From an uncultured Acetobacteraceae bacterium (GTDB lineage Bacteria; Pseudomonadota; Alphaproteobacteria; Acetobacterales; Acetobacteraceae), in assembly GCA_903895595.1 (NCBI GenBank), contig CAITUP010000110.1:1-51600 (forward strand): a stretch of 51,600 bases of DNA, given 5' to 3'. The translations under genes were made by a program, and so were the position numbers. Positions 8,297-16,298 of this stretch are shown piece after piece (the stretch's first letter is position 1; each line of letters starts with the position of its first letter). Below the pieces are notes generated by a model. That model saw nothing but the letters and a program-made list of their open reading frames with translations, did not search any database and was not told the origin of the DNA.

Positions 8297-8739
8297 TGGC
8301 GATGGCCAATCGTCCTTTGGGCGGCGGCGGGCTGCACCGGCCTCTGTCCGACATCAACGTCACCCCGCTGGTCGACGTGATGCTGGTGCTGTTGATCGTC
8401 TTCATGGTCACGGCGCCGATGCTGGCGACCGGGTTGAAGGTCGATCTGCCGCAGGCCAAGACGTCGCAGCCGGTCAATCCCAAGGACCCCGTCGTCGTTT
8501 CGGTCACCGCCGAGGGCGCCTATGCGCTCGGCACCCAGCCGATGGCGCTGCCCGAGCTGATCGCGGCGCTGCGGAAGGCGACCGGCGACGATGCGACACG
8601 GATTATTCAGATCCGGTCGGACCGGTCCGTAACATATGGCGCGGTTGTCGGGCTGATCGACGAAATGGCGTCGAACGGGCTGGTACACATCGCACTGATC
8701 TCCGATCCGAAACCCCGCGGGGACACAGCCTCGAAATGA
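8296..8739 (+). CDS. exbD: ExbD/TolR-family biopolymer transport protein
   Basis: The 147-residue protein has one N-terminal membrane helix and a periplasmic domain. The diagnostic segment SDINVTPLVDVMLVLLIVFMV (about residues 18-38) includes the Asp in PLVDVML needed for proton translocation. The periplasmic part ends in IQIRSDRSVTYG...VVGLIDEMASNG...IALISDP, the standard ExbD tail. ATG 8296 gives a 1-base TGATG overlap with exbB; a GTG one codon earlier is also possible. Its TGA overlaps the tonB ATG as ATGA. It works with ExbB as the stator that powers TonB. Confidence 0.94.
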   Translation: MAMANRPLGGGGLHRPLSDINVTPLVDVMLVLLIVFMVTAPMLATGLKVDLPQAKTSQPVNPKDPVVVSVTAEGAYALGTQPMALPELIAALRKATGDDATRIIQIRSDRSVTYGAVVGLIDEMASNGLVHIALISDPKPRGDTASK

Positions 8740-9470
8740 TCGCGGTGTCTGGGGGCACGATACGGCCATCCTGGCTACGTCCCGGTGCGCTGGCGGCGGT
8801 GGCGGCCGTGCATGTCGCGGCGATTTCGCTGGTAGCGATCCACCGCACCGATCCGCTGGGCGTGGACGACACGGTGGAGATCACAATCGCGCAGGGCATG
8901 CCGGAACCGGAGCCGCCGAAGCCGCCGGAGCCGGAACCCGAGCCGCCACCGCCTCCGCCGGAACCGCCACCGGAGCCACCGCCCGAGCCGCCACCGCCAG
9001 TCGTGGAGCCGCCTCCGCCCCCGCCTCCGGAGGCGCCGCCACCCGAACCGCTGCCGGAGCCGCCGGCACCGCCGAAGCGGGAGGTGGTCAGCGCGCCGGC
9101 CCTGCCGCCGCCGCCCAAGCCCAAGCCGCCGTTGCCCCGGCCGGTGGAGAAACCGCCCGAGGCGGCGGCGCCGCCGACGCGGACCGGCGCGCCCGAGGCA
9201 GCGGCGCTGGCGGCTCAGGCCAAGGCAACCTATGCCGCGAAGGTATTGCAGGAGATCCGGGCGCACCGGATCTCGACGACCGGCACCGGTTCCGTCGGGG
9301 TGGCGTTCAGCATCGACGCGTTCGGGGAGATGACGGACGTCCATGTCGTCCGTTCGTCCGGCCGGCGGGAGTTGGATTCGACGGCCGTGCGGATGGTCCG
9401 GGCAGCGCGGCCGGGGCCGCCGCCGGACGGGACGTTCTCCGCCACCACGACGGTGAACTTCGTCGAGTGA
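8736..9470 (+). CDS. tonB: TonB energy-transducing protein
   Basis: The 244-residue protein has the TonB layout: a short cytoplasmic N-terminus, one membrane anchor (about 17-36), a long proline-rich periplasmic spacer (about 55-150, largely Pro-Glu and Pro-Lys repeats), and a C-terminal TonB domain. The C-terminal domain starts near YAAKVLQEIRAHR and continues through GSVGVAFSIDAFGEM, VRSSGRRELDSTAVRMVRAA and PGPPPDG. It spans the periplasm and couples ExbB-ExbD to receptors such as the one upstream. It is the last gene of the exbB-exbD-tonB run (4-base overlap with exbD) and converges on aroQ with 6 bases between. The proline region is low-complexity GC repeat DNA and could suffer assembly or replication slippage. 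Confidence 0.95.
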   Translation: MIAVSGGTIRPSWLRPGALAAVAAVHVAAISLVAIHRTDPLGVDDTVEITIAQGMPEPEPPKPPEPEPEPPPPPPEPPPEPPPEPPPPVVEPPPPPPPEAPPPEPLPEPPAPPKREVVSAPALPPPPKPKPPLPRPVEKPPEAAAPPTRTGAPEAAALAAQAKATYAAKVLQEIRAHRISTTGTGSVGVAFSIDAFGEMTDVHVVRSSGRRELDSTAVRMVRAARPGPPPDGTFSATTTVNFVE

Positions 9471-9476
9471 CGGGGG

Positions 9477-9935
9477 TTACCCCATCAAATGCGCGACGTG
9501 GCGCAGCGCCAGTTGGTAGCCATGCGTGCCGGCACCCGCCATCACCGTGGTCGCCACGGCCGACACGTAGGAATGGTGGCGAAATGCCTCCCGCCGGTGG
9601 ACGTTGGAAATGTGGACTTCCAGGATCGGGCACTCGCAGGTTGCCAGGGCGTCCAGGATCGCGACCGAGGTGTGGGTGAAGGCGGCGGGGTTGATGATAA
9701 TGGCGCCGGCGGTTTCCCGGACCTCATGGATCCAGTCGATGATTTCGTATTCCCGGTTGCTCTGGTGGAACCGGATCGCCAGGCCCAGCTCGGCGCCGAG
9801 TTTGCGGCAGGCGGCTTCCACATCCGCGAGGGTCTCATGCCCGTAGATGTGCGGCTGGCGCTTGCCGAGGAGATTGAGGTTGGGGCCGTTGAGGATTGTC
9901 ACTTCGCGGCTGCGCGGGGTGGGGTTATCGGGCAT
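9477..9935 (-). CDS. aroQ: Type II 3-dehydroquinate dehydratase
   Basis: This enzyme dehydrates 3-dehydroquinate to 3-dehydroshikimate in the shikimate pathway (or in quinate catabolism) as a cytoplasmic dodecamer. The 152-residue length is typical of type II. The signature [19 protein letters not shown] (14-32) includes the Arg and Tyr of the active-site lid; [30 protein letters not shown] and [20 protein letters not shown] follow in the family order, supplying the catalytic His and substrate-binding Asn. ATG 9935 has AGGAGG about 8 bases upstream. It is convergent with tonB; upstream lies a non-coding region with a long inverted repeat. Confidence 0.97.
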   Translation of the reverse strand: MPDNPTPRSREVTILNGPNLNLLGKRQPHIYGHETLADVEAACRKLGAELGLAIRFHQSNREYEIIDWIHEVRETAGAIIINPAAFTHTSVAILDALATCECPILEVHISNVHRREAFRHHSYVSAVATTVMAGAGTHGYQLALRHVAHLMG

Positions 9936-10070
9936 GTCTGGGGCCTCCTGCGGGAATGGTCCGGTTAAGGCGGGAAGGGCCGGGTTGTGTCAACCGGCGG
10001 CGGTGGGGGGTTGTGCGTGCCTTGGGTCGCAGGGTCTGGGCGGTCGCGGGGGCCGAGTAATTTTTGGGGG

Positions 10071-10163
10071 GTTGAAGGCGAGATTCTGAGTTTGGGAGCT
10101 ACCTCGCCTCGGGCCGCGGGCATGGGGCGAGGTAGCTCCCAAACTCAGAATCTCGCCTTCAAC
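10071..10163. repeat. 38-bp perfect inverted repeat with 17-base loop
   Basis: The left arm (10071-10108) begins GTTGAAGGCGAGATTCTGAG and ends CTACCTCGCC. The right arm (10126-10163) is its exact reverse complement, with a 17-base loop (10109-10125). Beyond the arms the pairing continues with one bulge through TTTGGGGG on the left and CCCCCAAA on the right, so the whole element is about 110 bases (roughly 10061-10172). It fills the core of the 357-base intergenic region 9936-10292 between the divergent aroQ and kinase genes, where I see no gene. No T-run follows either side, so it is not a simple terminator. A REP/MITE-like mobile palindrome is the most likely explanation. Confidence 0.9.
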
Positions 10164-10292
10164 TCCCCCAAATACCGGCGGCGGCAGCGCGACCGCACCG
10201 AAACCCGCGGCTTGAGCCATCGCGCACGGCATTGCGGCGATAGCCCCGGCGTGCGTTAGACTGCCTTCCACCGCCATACGGGAGGACATCGG

Positions 10293-11177
10293 ATGATCGG
10301 CATCGACTGGGGCACGACCAGCTTTCGCGCCTTCCGCATCGCCCGCGACGGCACCATCCGCGACCGCCGGTCCAGCCCGCGCGGCATCATGAACGTGCCC
10401 GATGCCCGCTTCGGCGATACGCTGCGGGAGGAAATCGGCCCCTGGCTCGCTTTGGGCGAAGACCGCGTGCTGCTGTCCGGCATGATCGGCAGCCGGCAGG
10501 GCTGGAAAGAGGCCCCCTACCTCCCCTGCCCCGCCGCGCCGGCCGATATCGCCGCGGCGCTGACCGACATCGCCTTCGAATGGGCGCAGGTGAAGCTGGT
10601 GCCCGGCCTGTCCGGTTCGGATGCGCAGGGGGTGGCGGAGGTGATGCGCGGCGAGGAGGCGCAGATCGTCGGGGTGCCCACGCTGATGGAATCCGGCGGC
10701 ATCGCTTGCCTGCCGGGCACGCATTCCAAATGGGCGCGGGTGGAGGGCGGGCGCATCGTGTCGTTCACCACGCACATGACCGGGGAGGTTTTCGCGGCCT
10801 TGCGGGGCCACACGATCCTCGGCCGCACTATGCGGGACGGTCCGTCGGCCGGCGCCCCGTTCGAGGCTGGGGTGCGCCGAGCGGCGGAACCGGGTGGGCT
10901 CTTGCATCATATCTTCGGGGTGCGGGCGCAGACACTGACCGGGGCTTTGGCCGAGACCGATGCCGCGGCTTACCTGTCCGGTATTCTGATCGGGCACGAG
11001 GTCTCCGCCGCTTTGGCTGGTGCCGCAGGTGCGGTAGTGCATGTGATCGGCAACCCGGACCTTGCGGCGCTGTATGCGACCGCAATCGCGGCGTGCGGCG
11101 GCTATGCCGAACGGCACGACGGGGAGGCCGCCGCGCTGGGCTTGTTCAGGATCGGGGAGCATGCCGCGTGGCGGTAA
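10293..11177 (+). CDS. dgoK: 2-dehydro-3-deoxygalactonokinase family protein
   Basis: This family phosphorylates 2-keto-3-deoxygalactonate at the 6-position with ATP in the De Ley-Doudoroff galactose route; it has an ASKHA-type sugar kinase fold. The 294-residue length fits. Visible motifs are an N-terminal phosphate-binding IDWGTTSFRAF (4-14), SGMIGSRQGWKEAPY (62-76), LPGTHSKWA (140-148) and HMTGEVF (161-167), all characteristic of DgoK. GGGAGGA stands about 7 bases before ATG 10293. No KDPGal aldolase or galactonate dehydratase adjoins it, so its physiological role here is uncertain. A monooxygenase-like gene follows on the same strand after 95 bases. Confidence 0.88.
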   Translation: MIGIDWGTTSFRAFRIARDGTIRDRRSSPRGIMNVPDARFGDTLREEIGPWLALGEDRVLLSGMIGSRQGWKEAPYLPCPAAPADIAAALTDIAFEWAQVKLVPGLSGSDAQGVAEVMRGEEAQIVGVPTLMESGGIACLPGTHSKWARVEGGRIVSFTTHMTGEVFAALRGHTILGRTMRDGPSAGAPFEAGVRRAAEPGGLLHHIFGVRAQTLTGALAETDAAAYLSGILIGHEVSAALAGAAGAVVHVIGNPDLAALYATAIAACGGYAERHDGEAAALGLFRIGEHAAWR

Positions 11178-11272
11178 CTCCGTCACGATACAGGATTGAT
11201 TGATCCAGCGCAAAGCCAGCCTTGCCGGCCCCGTCATGGTTGCCCCGAACACTCTCGCGGGGAAACCACGCC

Positions 11273-12451
11273 ATGGACATGCAGGCCCACCTGAACGCAT
11301 CCGCCCCCGAACGGGCGCGCGCGCTGCAACCGTTGATCGACGCGCACGGCGCGGAAATGGACCGGCGGCGGGAGGCGACTCCGGAGGTTGTGGAGGGGTT
11401 GTTTCAGGAGGACCTGATGCGCCTGCTGCTGCCGAAAAGCCTCGGCGGGCAGGAAATCCACCTTGTCGATTTCTGCAAAACGACCGAGGCCGTGGGTTGG
11501 GCCGATGGCAGCATTGGATGGTTCGTGAACCAGTCCAACGTCTGCGTCGCGACCTCCGCCGCCGCGATGCCGCATGCGGCGGCTGCCGCGATCTTCAACG
11601 GGCCGCGAACCGGTCTGGCCTGGGGTTCCAAGAACGGCAACAGCAAAGCCATCCGGGTGGCGGGCGGCTACCGCCTGACGGGAACCTGGAGCTACGGCAG
11701 CGGTATGCGCCACACGACCTGGATCGGCGCCCATAGCGCGGTGCAGAACCCCGATGGCAGCCCGCATATGCGTTACGGGCGGCCGGACGACCGCACGTTC
11801 CTGTTCCTGAAAGAAAAGGCGACGGAAATCGACGACTGGCAGGTGCTCGGTTTGCGCGGGACGGGGAGCGATACGTACTCGGTGGAGGATTTGTTCATCC
11901 CCGACGAGCACGCGCCAGCCCGCGAAGCGGCGGAGGAACGGCGGGAAAAAGGTCCGCTGTATGTCATTATTTCGAACCTGCTGTATGCGACCGGGTTCTG
12001 CGGTGTGACGCTCGGGATCGCGCGGCGGCTGCTGGAGGAATACACATCCCTTGCGCGAGGAAAACAAAGCCGAGCGGGGATAACGCCGATGGCGCGGAAT
12101 CATGTGGTGCAGTTGGATATTGGGAAGTTGGAAGCTCGGTTATCTGCCGCGCGGGCGTTTGTGCATGAGGCCGCGACGCAGGCTTACGACGCGGCGGCAG
12201 CGGGGACGCTGGGGTTGGATCTGCGTATGCGGCTGCGGCTGGCGACGACGCACGCGATGCAGGAGGCGACGGATGTTTCGGTCGCCTGCTATCGCGGCGC
12301 CGGGACAACCGCGATTTTGGACTCGGCGCCGTTCGAGCGGCGGTTCCGCGATGCGATGAGTGCCAGCCAGCATCTACAGGGAATGAATGCCCATGTGGAA
12401 ATGGTCGGGCGACATCTGATTGGGACGGAGAATGTGGTGCAGTGGGTGTAG
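11273..12451 (+). CDS. Acyl-CoA dehydrogenase-fold flavin protein (HsaA/PigM-type monooxygenase-like)
   Basis: The 392-residue protein has the acyl-CoA dehydrogenase fold. The N-terminal helical domain includes LMRLLLPKSLGGQEIHLVDFCKT, and a middle beta domain includes GGYRLTGTWSYGSG and VLGLRGTGSDTYSVEDLFIP. The C-terminal domain is helical. The TWSYGSG and GLRGTGSDTY segments resemble the group D flavin monooxygenase subfamily (HsaA, HpaH-like) more than true acyl-CoA dehydrogenases, and the usual catalytic Glu context is not evident. Such enzymes use reduced flavin from a separate reductase to hydroxylate aromatic or steroid-like substrates. ATG 11273 is chosen because GGGGAAA lies upstream. 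It converges with the dehydratase/ligase pair across a palindromic repeat, which suggests one catabolic theme; substrate unknown. Confidence 0.8.
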   Translation: MDMQAHLNASAPERARALQPLIDAHGAEMDRRREATPEVVEGLFQEDLMRLLLPKSLGGQEIHLVDFCKTTEAVGWADGSIGWFVNQSNVCVATSAAAMPHAAAAAIFNGPRTGLAWGSKNGNSKAIRVAGGYRLTGTWSYGSGMRHTTWIGAHSAVQNPDGSPHMRYGRPDDRTFLFLKEKATEIDDWQVLGLRGTGSDTYSVEDLFIPDEHAPAREAAEERREKGPLYVIISNLLYATGFCGVTLGIARRLLEEYTSLARGKQSRAGITPMARNHVVQLDIGKLEARLSAARAFVHEAATQAYDAAAAGTLGLDLRMRLRLATTHAMQEATDVSVACYRGAGTTAILDSAPFERRFRDAMSASQHLQGMNAHVEMVGRHLIGTENVVQWV

Positions 12452-12464
12452 GCTGATTACACCT

Positions 12465-12497
12465 CCGTCATGGTCGGGTTTAACCCGACCATGACGG
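12465..12497. repeat. 33-base palindromic (REP-like) element, family copy 1
   Basis: CCGTCATGGTCGGGTT (12465-12480) and its exact complement (12482-12497) are separated by one base. The element fills the 50-base gap between two convergent genes. The same head, CCGTCATGGTCGGG, recurs at 19578, so this is a dispersed repeat family. It may help to terminate or protect both transcripts. Confidence 0.85.
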
Positions 12498-12501
12498 GAA
12501 A

Positions 12502-13632
12502 TTAGCCCCGCGACGGCAGTTCCACGACCCCAGATCCCAGCACGGACAGTTCGTCCGTTTGAGTCCGAGCCTCCTGGGCGATTTCGACCAGATGGCGACC
12601 GTCTTCGACGTATTTGCGGACGACCTTGGCGGAGAAGAACAGCGCATCGCCCTCCGGGTTGTGCCGGCGGATTTTGCAGCTGGCTTTGCGGAGGAAACCG
12701 GCGTCGCCCATCCAGTTGGTCAGTTGGTGGGTCAGCCAGGAACACCGTTCCGGGCCGTAGTCGTATGCGCCGGGCGCGCCGACCATCAGGGCGAATTCGG
12801 GTTCCCAGTGGACGCGTTCGGGGCAATCGGGAATGCCGAAACGGTTGGGGATGCCCAGACCGGGATGGGCATGGATTTGTTTCCAGGCCAGCTTGTTGGC
12901 ACGAATATACAAACCGCCCCAGCCCTGCGCGTAGGCGATGAAACCGGTGACAGTCATCGGGCCTTTGACCATGGTGGGCAGTTTTTCATCCACTGCCACG
13001 TCTTCCCAGTAGCGCGGGATGGCGCCGCGGATTTCTTCCGTATGGTAATGTTTATAGATGTCCGCCAGCTCGGCTTCCGTGTAGCGCTGCTGCGGGCGGG
13101 CTTTGACGTCGGCGTATTTCGTGCCGGATTCGCGCGCCATGTCGCGATCGGTGCGGAAACACCAGCTGTCGGCTTCGGCGACTTTATCGCCGTGCTGGTT
13201 GAAGAAATTAACGTGGTAGACCTGCTGGACGGCACGGCCTGCGAATTTCGTGTCGTGTTCGATCAGGTCTTTCAGCCACGCCTCGGTGGTAATTTCGTCG
13301 TTGCGCAGCACGGGCTTGTGCCAATTCCAATCGGCGCCCGCCCACATCGCGTGCACGCCCGGCAGGCCGCCGACGTAGCCGGACACGATACGGCTGGTGG
13401 CGAACAGGAAGCTGGGCAGCGCGACAACGGTGCCGAAATCGGTATTGGCCGCATACCCCGGATCGCACCACAGCGGGTTATCGTCGCCGATGCCGTGCGC
13501 ATAATGTCGGATGTTGTCGCGCGTGGCCTCATGGCACCAGGGTTCGAGCGTGTTTTCGATCGGCACGCCGATCCGGCCGCGCAACGCGTCCATGCCGCGA
13601 TCGGTGATTTTGGGGAATTTAACTTCGGTCAT
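12502..13632 (-). CDS. FAS1-like / MaoC-type dehydratase
   Basis: The 376-residue length fits two tandem hot-dog domains. The N-terminal half (about 20-170) matches the MaoC N-terminal/FAS1-like dehydratase region, with HYAHGIGDDNPLWCDP, a D-N-P-L motif typical of hydratase/dehydratases, and GLPGVHAMWAGADWNWHKPV. The second half (about 200-370) carries WEDVAVDEKLPTMVKGPMT and a final hot-dog strand set. The likely reaction is hydration or dehydration of a 3-hydroxyacyl- or enoyl-CoA thioester in the cytoplasm. Its ATG overlaps the ligase stop upstream by 4 bases, so ligase and dehydratase form one operon: activation of an acid to its CoA thioester, then dehydration/hydration. The substrate is not evident. 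Confidence 0.85.
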   Translation of the reverse strand: MTEVKFPKITDRGMDALRGRIGVPIENTLEPWCHEATRDNIRHYAHGIGDDNPLWCDPGYAANTDFGTVVALPSFLFATSRIVSGYVGGLPGVHAMWAGADWNWHKPVLRNDEITTEAWLKDLIEHDTKFAGRAVQQVYHVNFFNQHGDKVAEADSWCFRTDRDMARESGTKYADVKARPQQRYTEAELADIYKHYHTEEIRGAIPRYWEDVAVDEKLPTMVKGPMTVTGFIAYAQGWGGLYIRANKLAWKQIHAHPGLGIPNRFGIPDCPERVHWEPEFALMVGAPGAYDYGPERCSWLTHQLTNWMGDAGFLRKASCKIRRHNPEGDALFFSAKVVRKYVEDGRHLVEIAQEARTQTDELSVLGSGVVELPSRG

Positions 13633-15176
13633 GACGCCTCCCGCGCCGCTTCGCGGTCGCGCAATGTTTTACGGTTGACTTTGCCCGCCGGGGTTTTCGG
13701 CAATTCGAAAACGAATTCCACGATACGGGGATATTCGTGCTGGCTGAGGCGGGTGCGGACGAAATCCTGCACCTCCGCGACCGGAACGGGTTCGGCCACG
13801 ACCAGGAACGCCTTGATCACATGCCCGCGCACCGGATCGGGGACGCCGATGACGGCGGCCTCGCGCACCGAAGGGTGTTTCAGCAGTGCGTTTTCCACCT
13901 CCGTCGCGCCGATGGTCCAACCGGCGGAAATGATGACATCGTCGGCGCGGCCACCGTGCCAGAAATAGCCGTCTTCATCGACGGTGCCTCGGTCCTTGGT
14001 GGGGAACCAGGCGTTATGGCGCCAGACCTTTATCTCCCCGGATACGCCGGGTGGGCATTCGCTGCCATCGGGGGCGATGACGGCGACCCGCACGCCTGGG
14101 ACCGGTTTGCCGAGCGAGCCGGGGCGACCGGGGAAATCGTCGGCGCCGGGGTAGTCGGCGAGGATCACGCCGACCTCGGTGGTGCCGTACATGCTGCACA
14201 GCCGGGTGCCGAAGGTGGCCTCGGCGAACGTGAGGGAATCACTGTCCACCGGTTCACCGGTGAACGACATTTTGCGAATGCCGTAAGTCCAGCGACTCGC
14301 CGCGCCGGCGTTCTTCATCATGCGATAGTGGGTGGCAGCGGCGGACAGGTTGGTGATGCCGAAATCCGACAGCGCTTTAAGCAGCAAGGCCGGATCGAAG
14401 CGGCCGGAGAACGTGCCGGTCTCCACGCCCAGACCCAGGGGCGCCAGCGTGCCGTGCCATAGCCCGTGGCCCCAGGCGGGGGAGGAAGGGCAGAAATACC
14501 GGTCTCCCGGCCGGACGCCGGTCCCGTACAGCGCGGCGTTCGCAACGACCACGACGGCGCGGTGGGTGTGCTTGATCGCCTCCGGCAGGTCGCGGGTGGT
14601 GCCGGAGGTGTATTGATACATCGCCATCGCGTCGGCGCGTGTGTCGGCCTCGAACCGGTCGGGGTATGGTCGCAGTGCCTCCATGAAGGCGTCGTCGGCG
14701 ACAATAGTCTCGACGCTTTGGATATCCCCGGTGGTCGCGGCTTTCTCGGCGTTGGTCAGCAGCAGGCGCGGGGTGCAGTCGTCCACGCGCAGGCGCACGC
14801 CGTCGGGGCCGAACAGCGTGAACAGCGGGACCGCGACGGCGCCGGCTTTCATGGCACCGAACAAGGCCGCGTAGAACGGCAGCGACGGTTCCAGCATGAT
14901 CGCGACGCGGTCCCCGGGGGCAATGCCTCGGGCGACGAGCCAGTGGGCGAAGCGGGACGACCAGGCAGACAGCGCGTGGAAGCCGAATTCCTCGGTTGTG
15001 CCGTCGCCGTAGGCCAGCCGAATCGCGGTACGGTCGGGGCCGGCGGCCCAGCGGTCGACGCATTCGTGGGCGATATTCAGGTGTTCCCGGTCGCCATCGA
15101 ACAGCGCCCACAGGCCGGCGCCGCTGAAGTGGCGCTGGGCGTCGGCGAAGGTCGAAAGATCGGTCAGGCGGGTCAT
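13629..15176 (-). CDS. AMP-dependent acyl-CoA synthetase/ligase (ANL superfamily)
   Basis: The 515-residue enzyme would activate a carboxylic acid with ATP and CoA through an acyl-adenylate. The A3 phosphate loop reads YQYTSGTTRDLPEAIKHTH, in which the usual Gly-x-Pro-Lys stretch is replaced by Arg-Asp-Leu-Pro-Glu; some aryl/fatty-acid ligases share this. Further motifs are MYGTTEVG (A5), SGEIKVWRHNAWFPTKDRGTVDEDGYFWHGGRADDVI (A7-A8, cited here only as the segment between about residues 375 and 415) and the C-terminal PKTPAGKVNRKTL with the catalytic Lys. ATG 15176 is chosen over an in-frame GTG at 15200; neither has a good Shine-Dalgarno. It is the first gene of the two-gene operon with the dehydratase and diverges from the HAD gene. 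Confidence 0.9.
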   Translation of the reverse strand: MTRLTDLSTFADAQRHFSGAGLWALFDGDREHLNIAHECVDRWAAGPDRTAIRLAYGDGTTEEFGFHALSAWSSRFAHWLVARGIAPGDRVAIMLEPSLPFYAALFGAMKAGAVAVPLFTLFGPDGVRLRVDDCTPRLLLTNAEKAATTGDIQSVETIVADDAFMEALRPYPDRFEADTRADAMAMYQYTSGTTRDLPEAIKHTHRAVVVVANAALYGTGVRPGDRYFCPSSPAWGHGLWHGTLAPLGLGVETGTFSGRFDPALLLKALSDFGITNLSAAATHYRMMKNAGAASRWTYGIRKMSFTGEPVDSDSLTFAEATFGTRLCSMYGTTEVGVILADYPGADDFPGRPGSLGKPVPGVRVAVIAPDGSECPPGVSGEIKVWRHNAWFPTKDRGTVDEDGYFWHGGRADDVIISAGWTIGATEVENALLKHPSVREAAVIGVPDPVRGHVIKAFLVVAEPVPVAEVQDFVRTRLSQHEYPRIVEFVFELPKTPAGKVNRKTLRDREAAREAS

Positions 15177-15238
15177 GGGGGCATAGTCCGTGCGGGCCAC
15201 GGATTGTCAAACCGGCGGCGTTCCCCGACACTGGCGTC

Positions 15239-15886
15239 ATGCCAATTAAAGCCGTTTGCTTCGACGTCGGGGAAACCCTGATCGACGAAACCCGCCATTG
15301 GGACGACTGGGCCGAGTTCCTCGGCGTCCCGCGTCTGACCCTGTTCACCGCCATTGGCGTCGCCATGGCGCGCGGCGAATCGCTGCGCCGCGTGTTCGAG
15401 ATTTTCCGCCCGGACCTGGACGTGAAAACCGTGCGAGCGGAACGGGCGAAGACCGGCTACCGCTACGATTTTATCCATTCGGACCTGTATCCGGATGCGA
15501 TTCCGGCCCTGACCGAACTGCGGGCGCGCGGGTATCGCGTGCTGATCGCGGGGAACCAGCCGGAGGCTTCGGAGGATGCGCTGACCCGCCTCGGCGTCCC
15601 GGCGGATTACATCGCCAGCTCCGGCGGCTGGGGCGTGTCCAAACCCGACCCTCGGTTCTTCGACAAGGTGCGGGAAGCCGCGGGCGTACCGGCCGATCAG
15701 ATCGCCTACGTGGGGGATCGCGTGGACAACGACGTGATCCCCAGCCGAGCGGCCGGCATGACAGCGGTGTTCCTGCGCCGAGGGCCGTGGGGTTGGATGC
15801 ATGAGGAACGGCCGGAGATCGAACAGGCGCATCTGCGGTTGCGGACTCTGCACGGTCTGGCGGATGCGCTGGAGCGGCTGGCATGA
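15239..15886 (+). CDS. HAD-superfamily hydrolase
   Basis: The 215-residue protein has the HAD core. Motif I is CFDVGETLID (7-16, nucleophile Asp9), motif II is IAGNQPE, motif III is GVSKPDPRFF, and motif IV is YVGDRVDNDVIPSRAAGM. The residue two after the nucleophile is Gly11 rather than the Asp that acts as general acid in most HAD phosphatases, which points to a different HAD reaction class or a slow phosphatase; several uncharacterised HAD groups share this. A helical cap lies between motifs I and II (about 20-85). Its stop overlaps the thioesterase start as ATGA. Substrate unknown. Confidence 0.85.
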   Translation: MPIKAVCFDVGETLIDETRHWDDWAEFLGVPRLTLFTAIGVAMARGESLRRVFEIFRPDLDVKTVRAERAKTGYRYDFIHSDLYPDAIPALTELRARGYRVLIAGNQPEASEDALTRLGVPADYIASSGGWGVSKPDPRFFDKVREAAGVPADQIAYVGDRVDNDVIPSRAAGMTAVFLRRGPWGWMHEERPEIEQAHLRLRTLHGLADALERLA

Positions 15887-16296
15887 GCGGTTACGACCCC
15901 GTGGCGGACGGCTGGAAGCCGATGCACGACGGACCGATGCCGGGGGGCCTCGGGGTCGCCTACGCGAAACGGTTTCCGGATGGGTGGCGCTATGGGCTGG
16001 TCACAAGGCCCGACCACATGAACCCCGCCGGGGCGGTGCATGGCGGCATTCTGATGTGCTTCGCCGATCATGTGTTGGGGTTGTATGTGTGGGAAGCGGC
16101 CGATCGCGCCGATAACGTTACGATTCAGTTGAACACGCATTTCCTGTCGGCGGTGAAGCCGGGGGATTTTCTGGAACTGCGCGGGGAGGTCACGCGCGCC
16201 AGCGGGTCGATGGTGTTCGTGCGCGGGCTGATCGCGGTGGGGGATCGTGATGTGGTGGCGGTGGACGGGATTTGGCGGGTGTTTCGGCCGCGGTAG
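15883..16296 (+). CDS. PaaI-family hot-dog thioesterase
   Basis: The 137-residue single hot-dog protein has the PaaI/4HBT signature NPAGAVHGGILMCFADH (47-63): HGG at 53-55 and Asp62 are the usual catalytic and oxyanion residues. It would hydrolyse acyl-CoA thioesters in the cytoplasm. The 4-base overlap with the HAD gene shows co-expression. It converges on the coq10-like gene with 2 bases between the stops. The location opposite the acyl-CoA ligase operon suggests a role in acyl-CoA turnover, which is inference only. Confidence 0.88.
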   Translation: MSGYDPVADGWKPMHDGPMPGGLGVAYAKRFPDGWRYGLVTRPDHMNPAGAVHGGILMCFADHVLGLYVWEAADRADNVTIQLNTHFLSAVKPGDFLELRGEVTRASGSMVFVRGLIAVGDRDVVAVDGIWRVFRPR

Positions 16297-16298
16297 GG

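Noticed and set aside
8895-9160. Possible tandem repeat or CRISPR-like array
   Set aside because: It is the Pro-Glu/Pro-Lys coding spacer of TonB; there are no regular direct repeats with unique spacers. No CRISPR array was seen anywhere.
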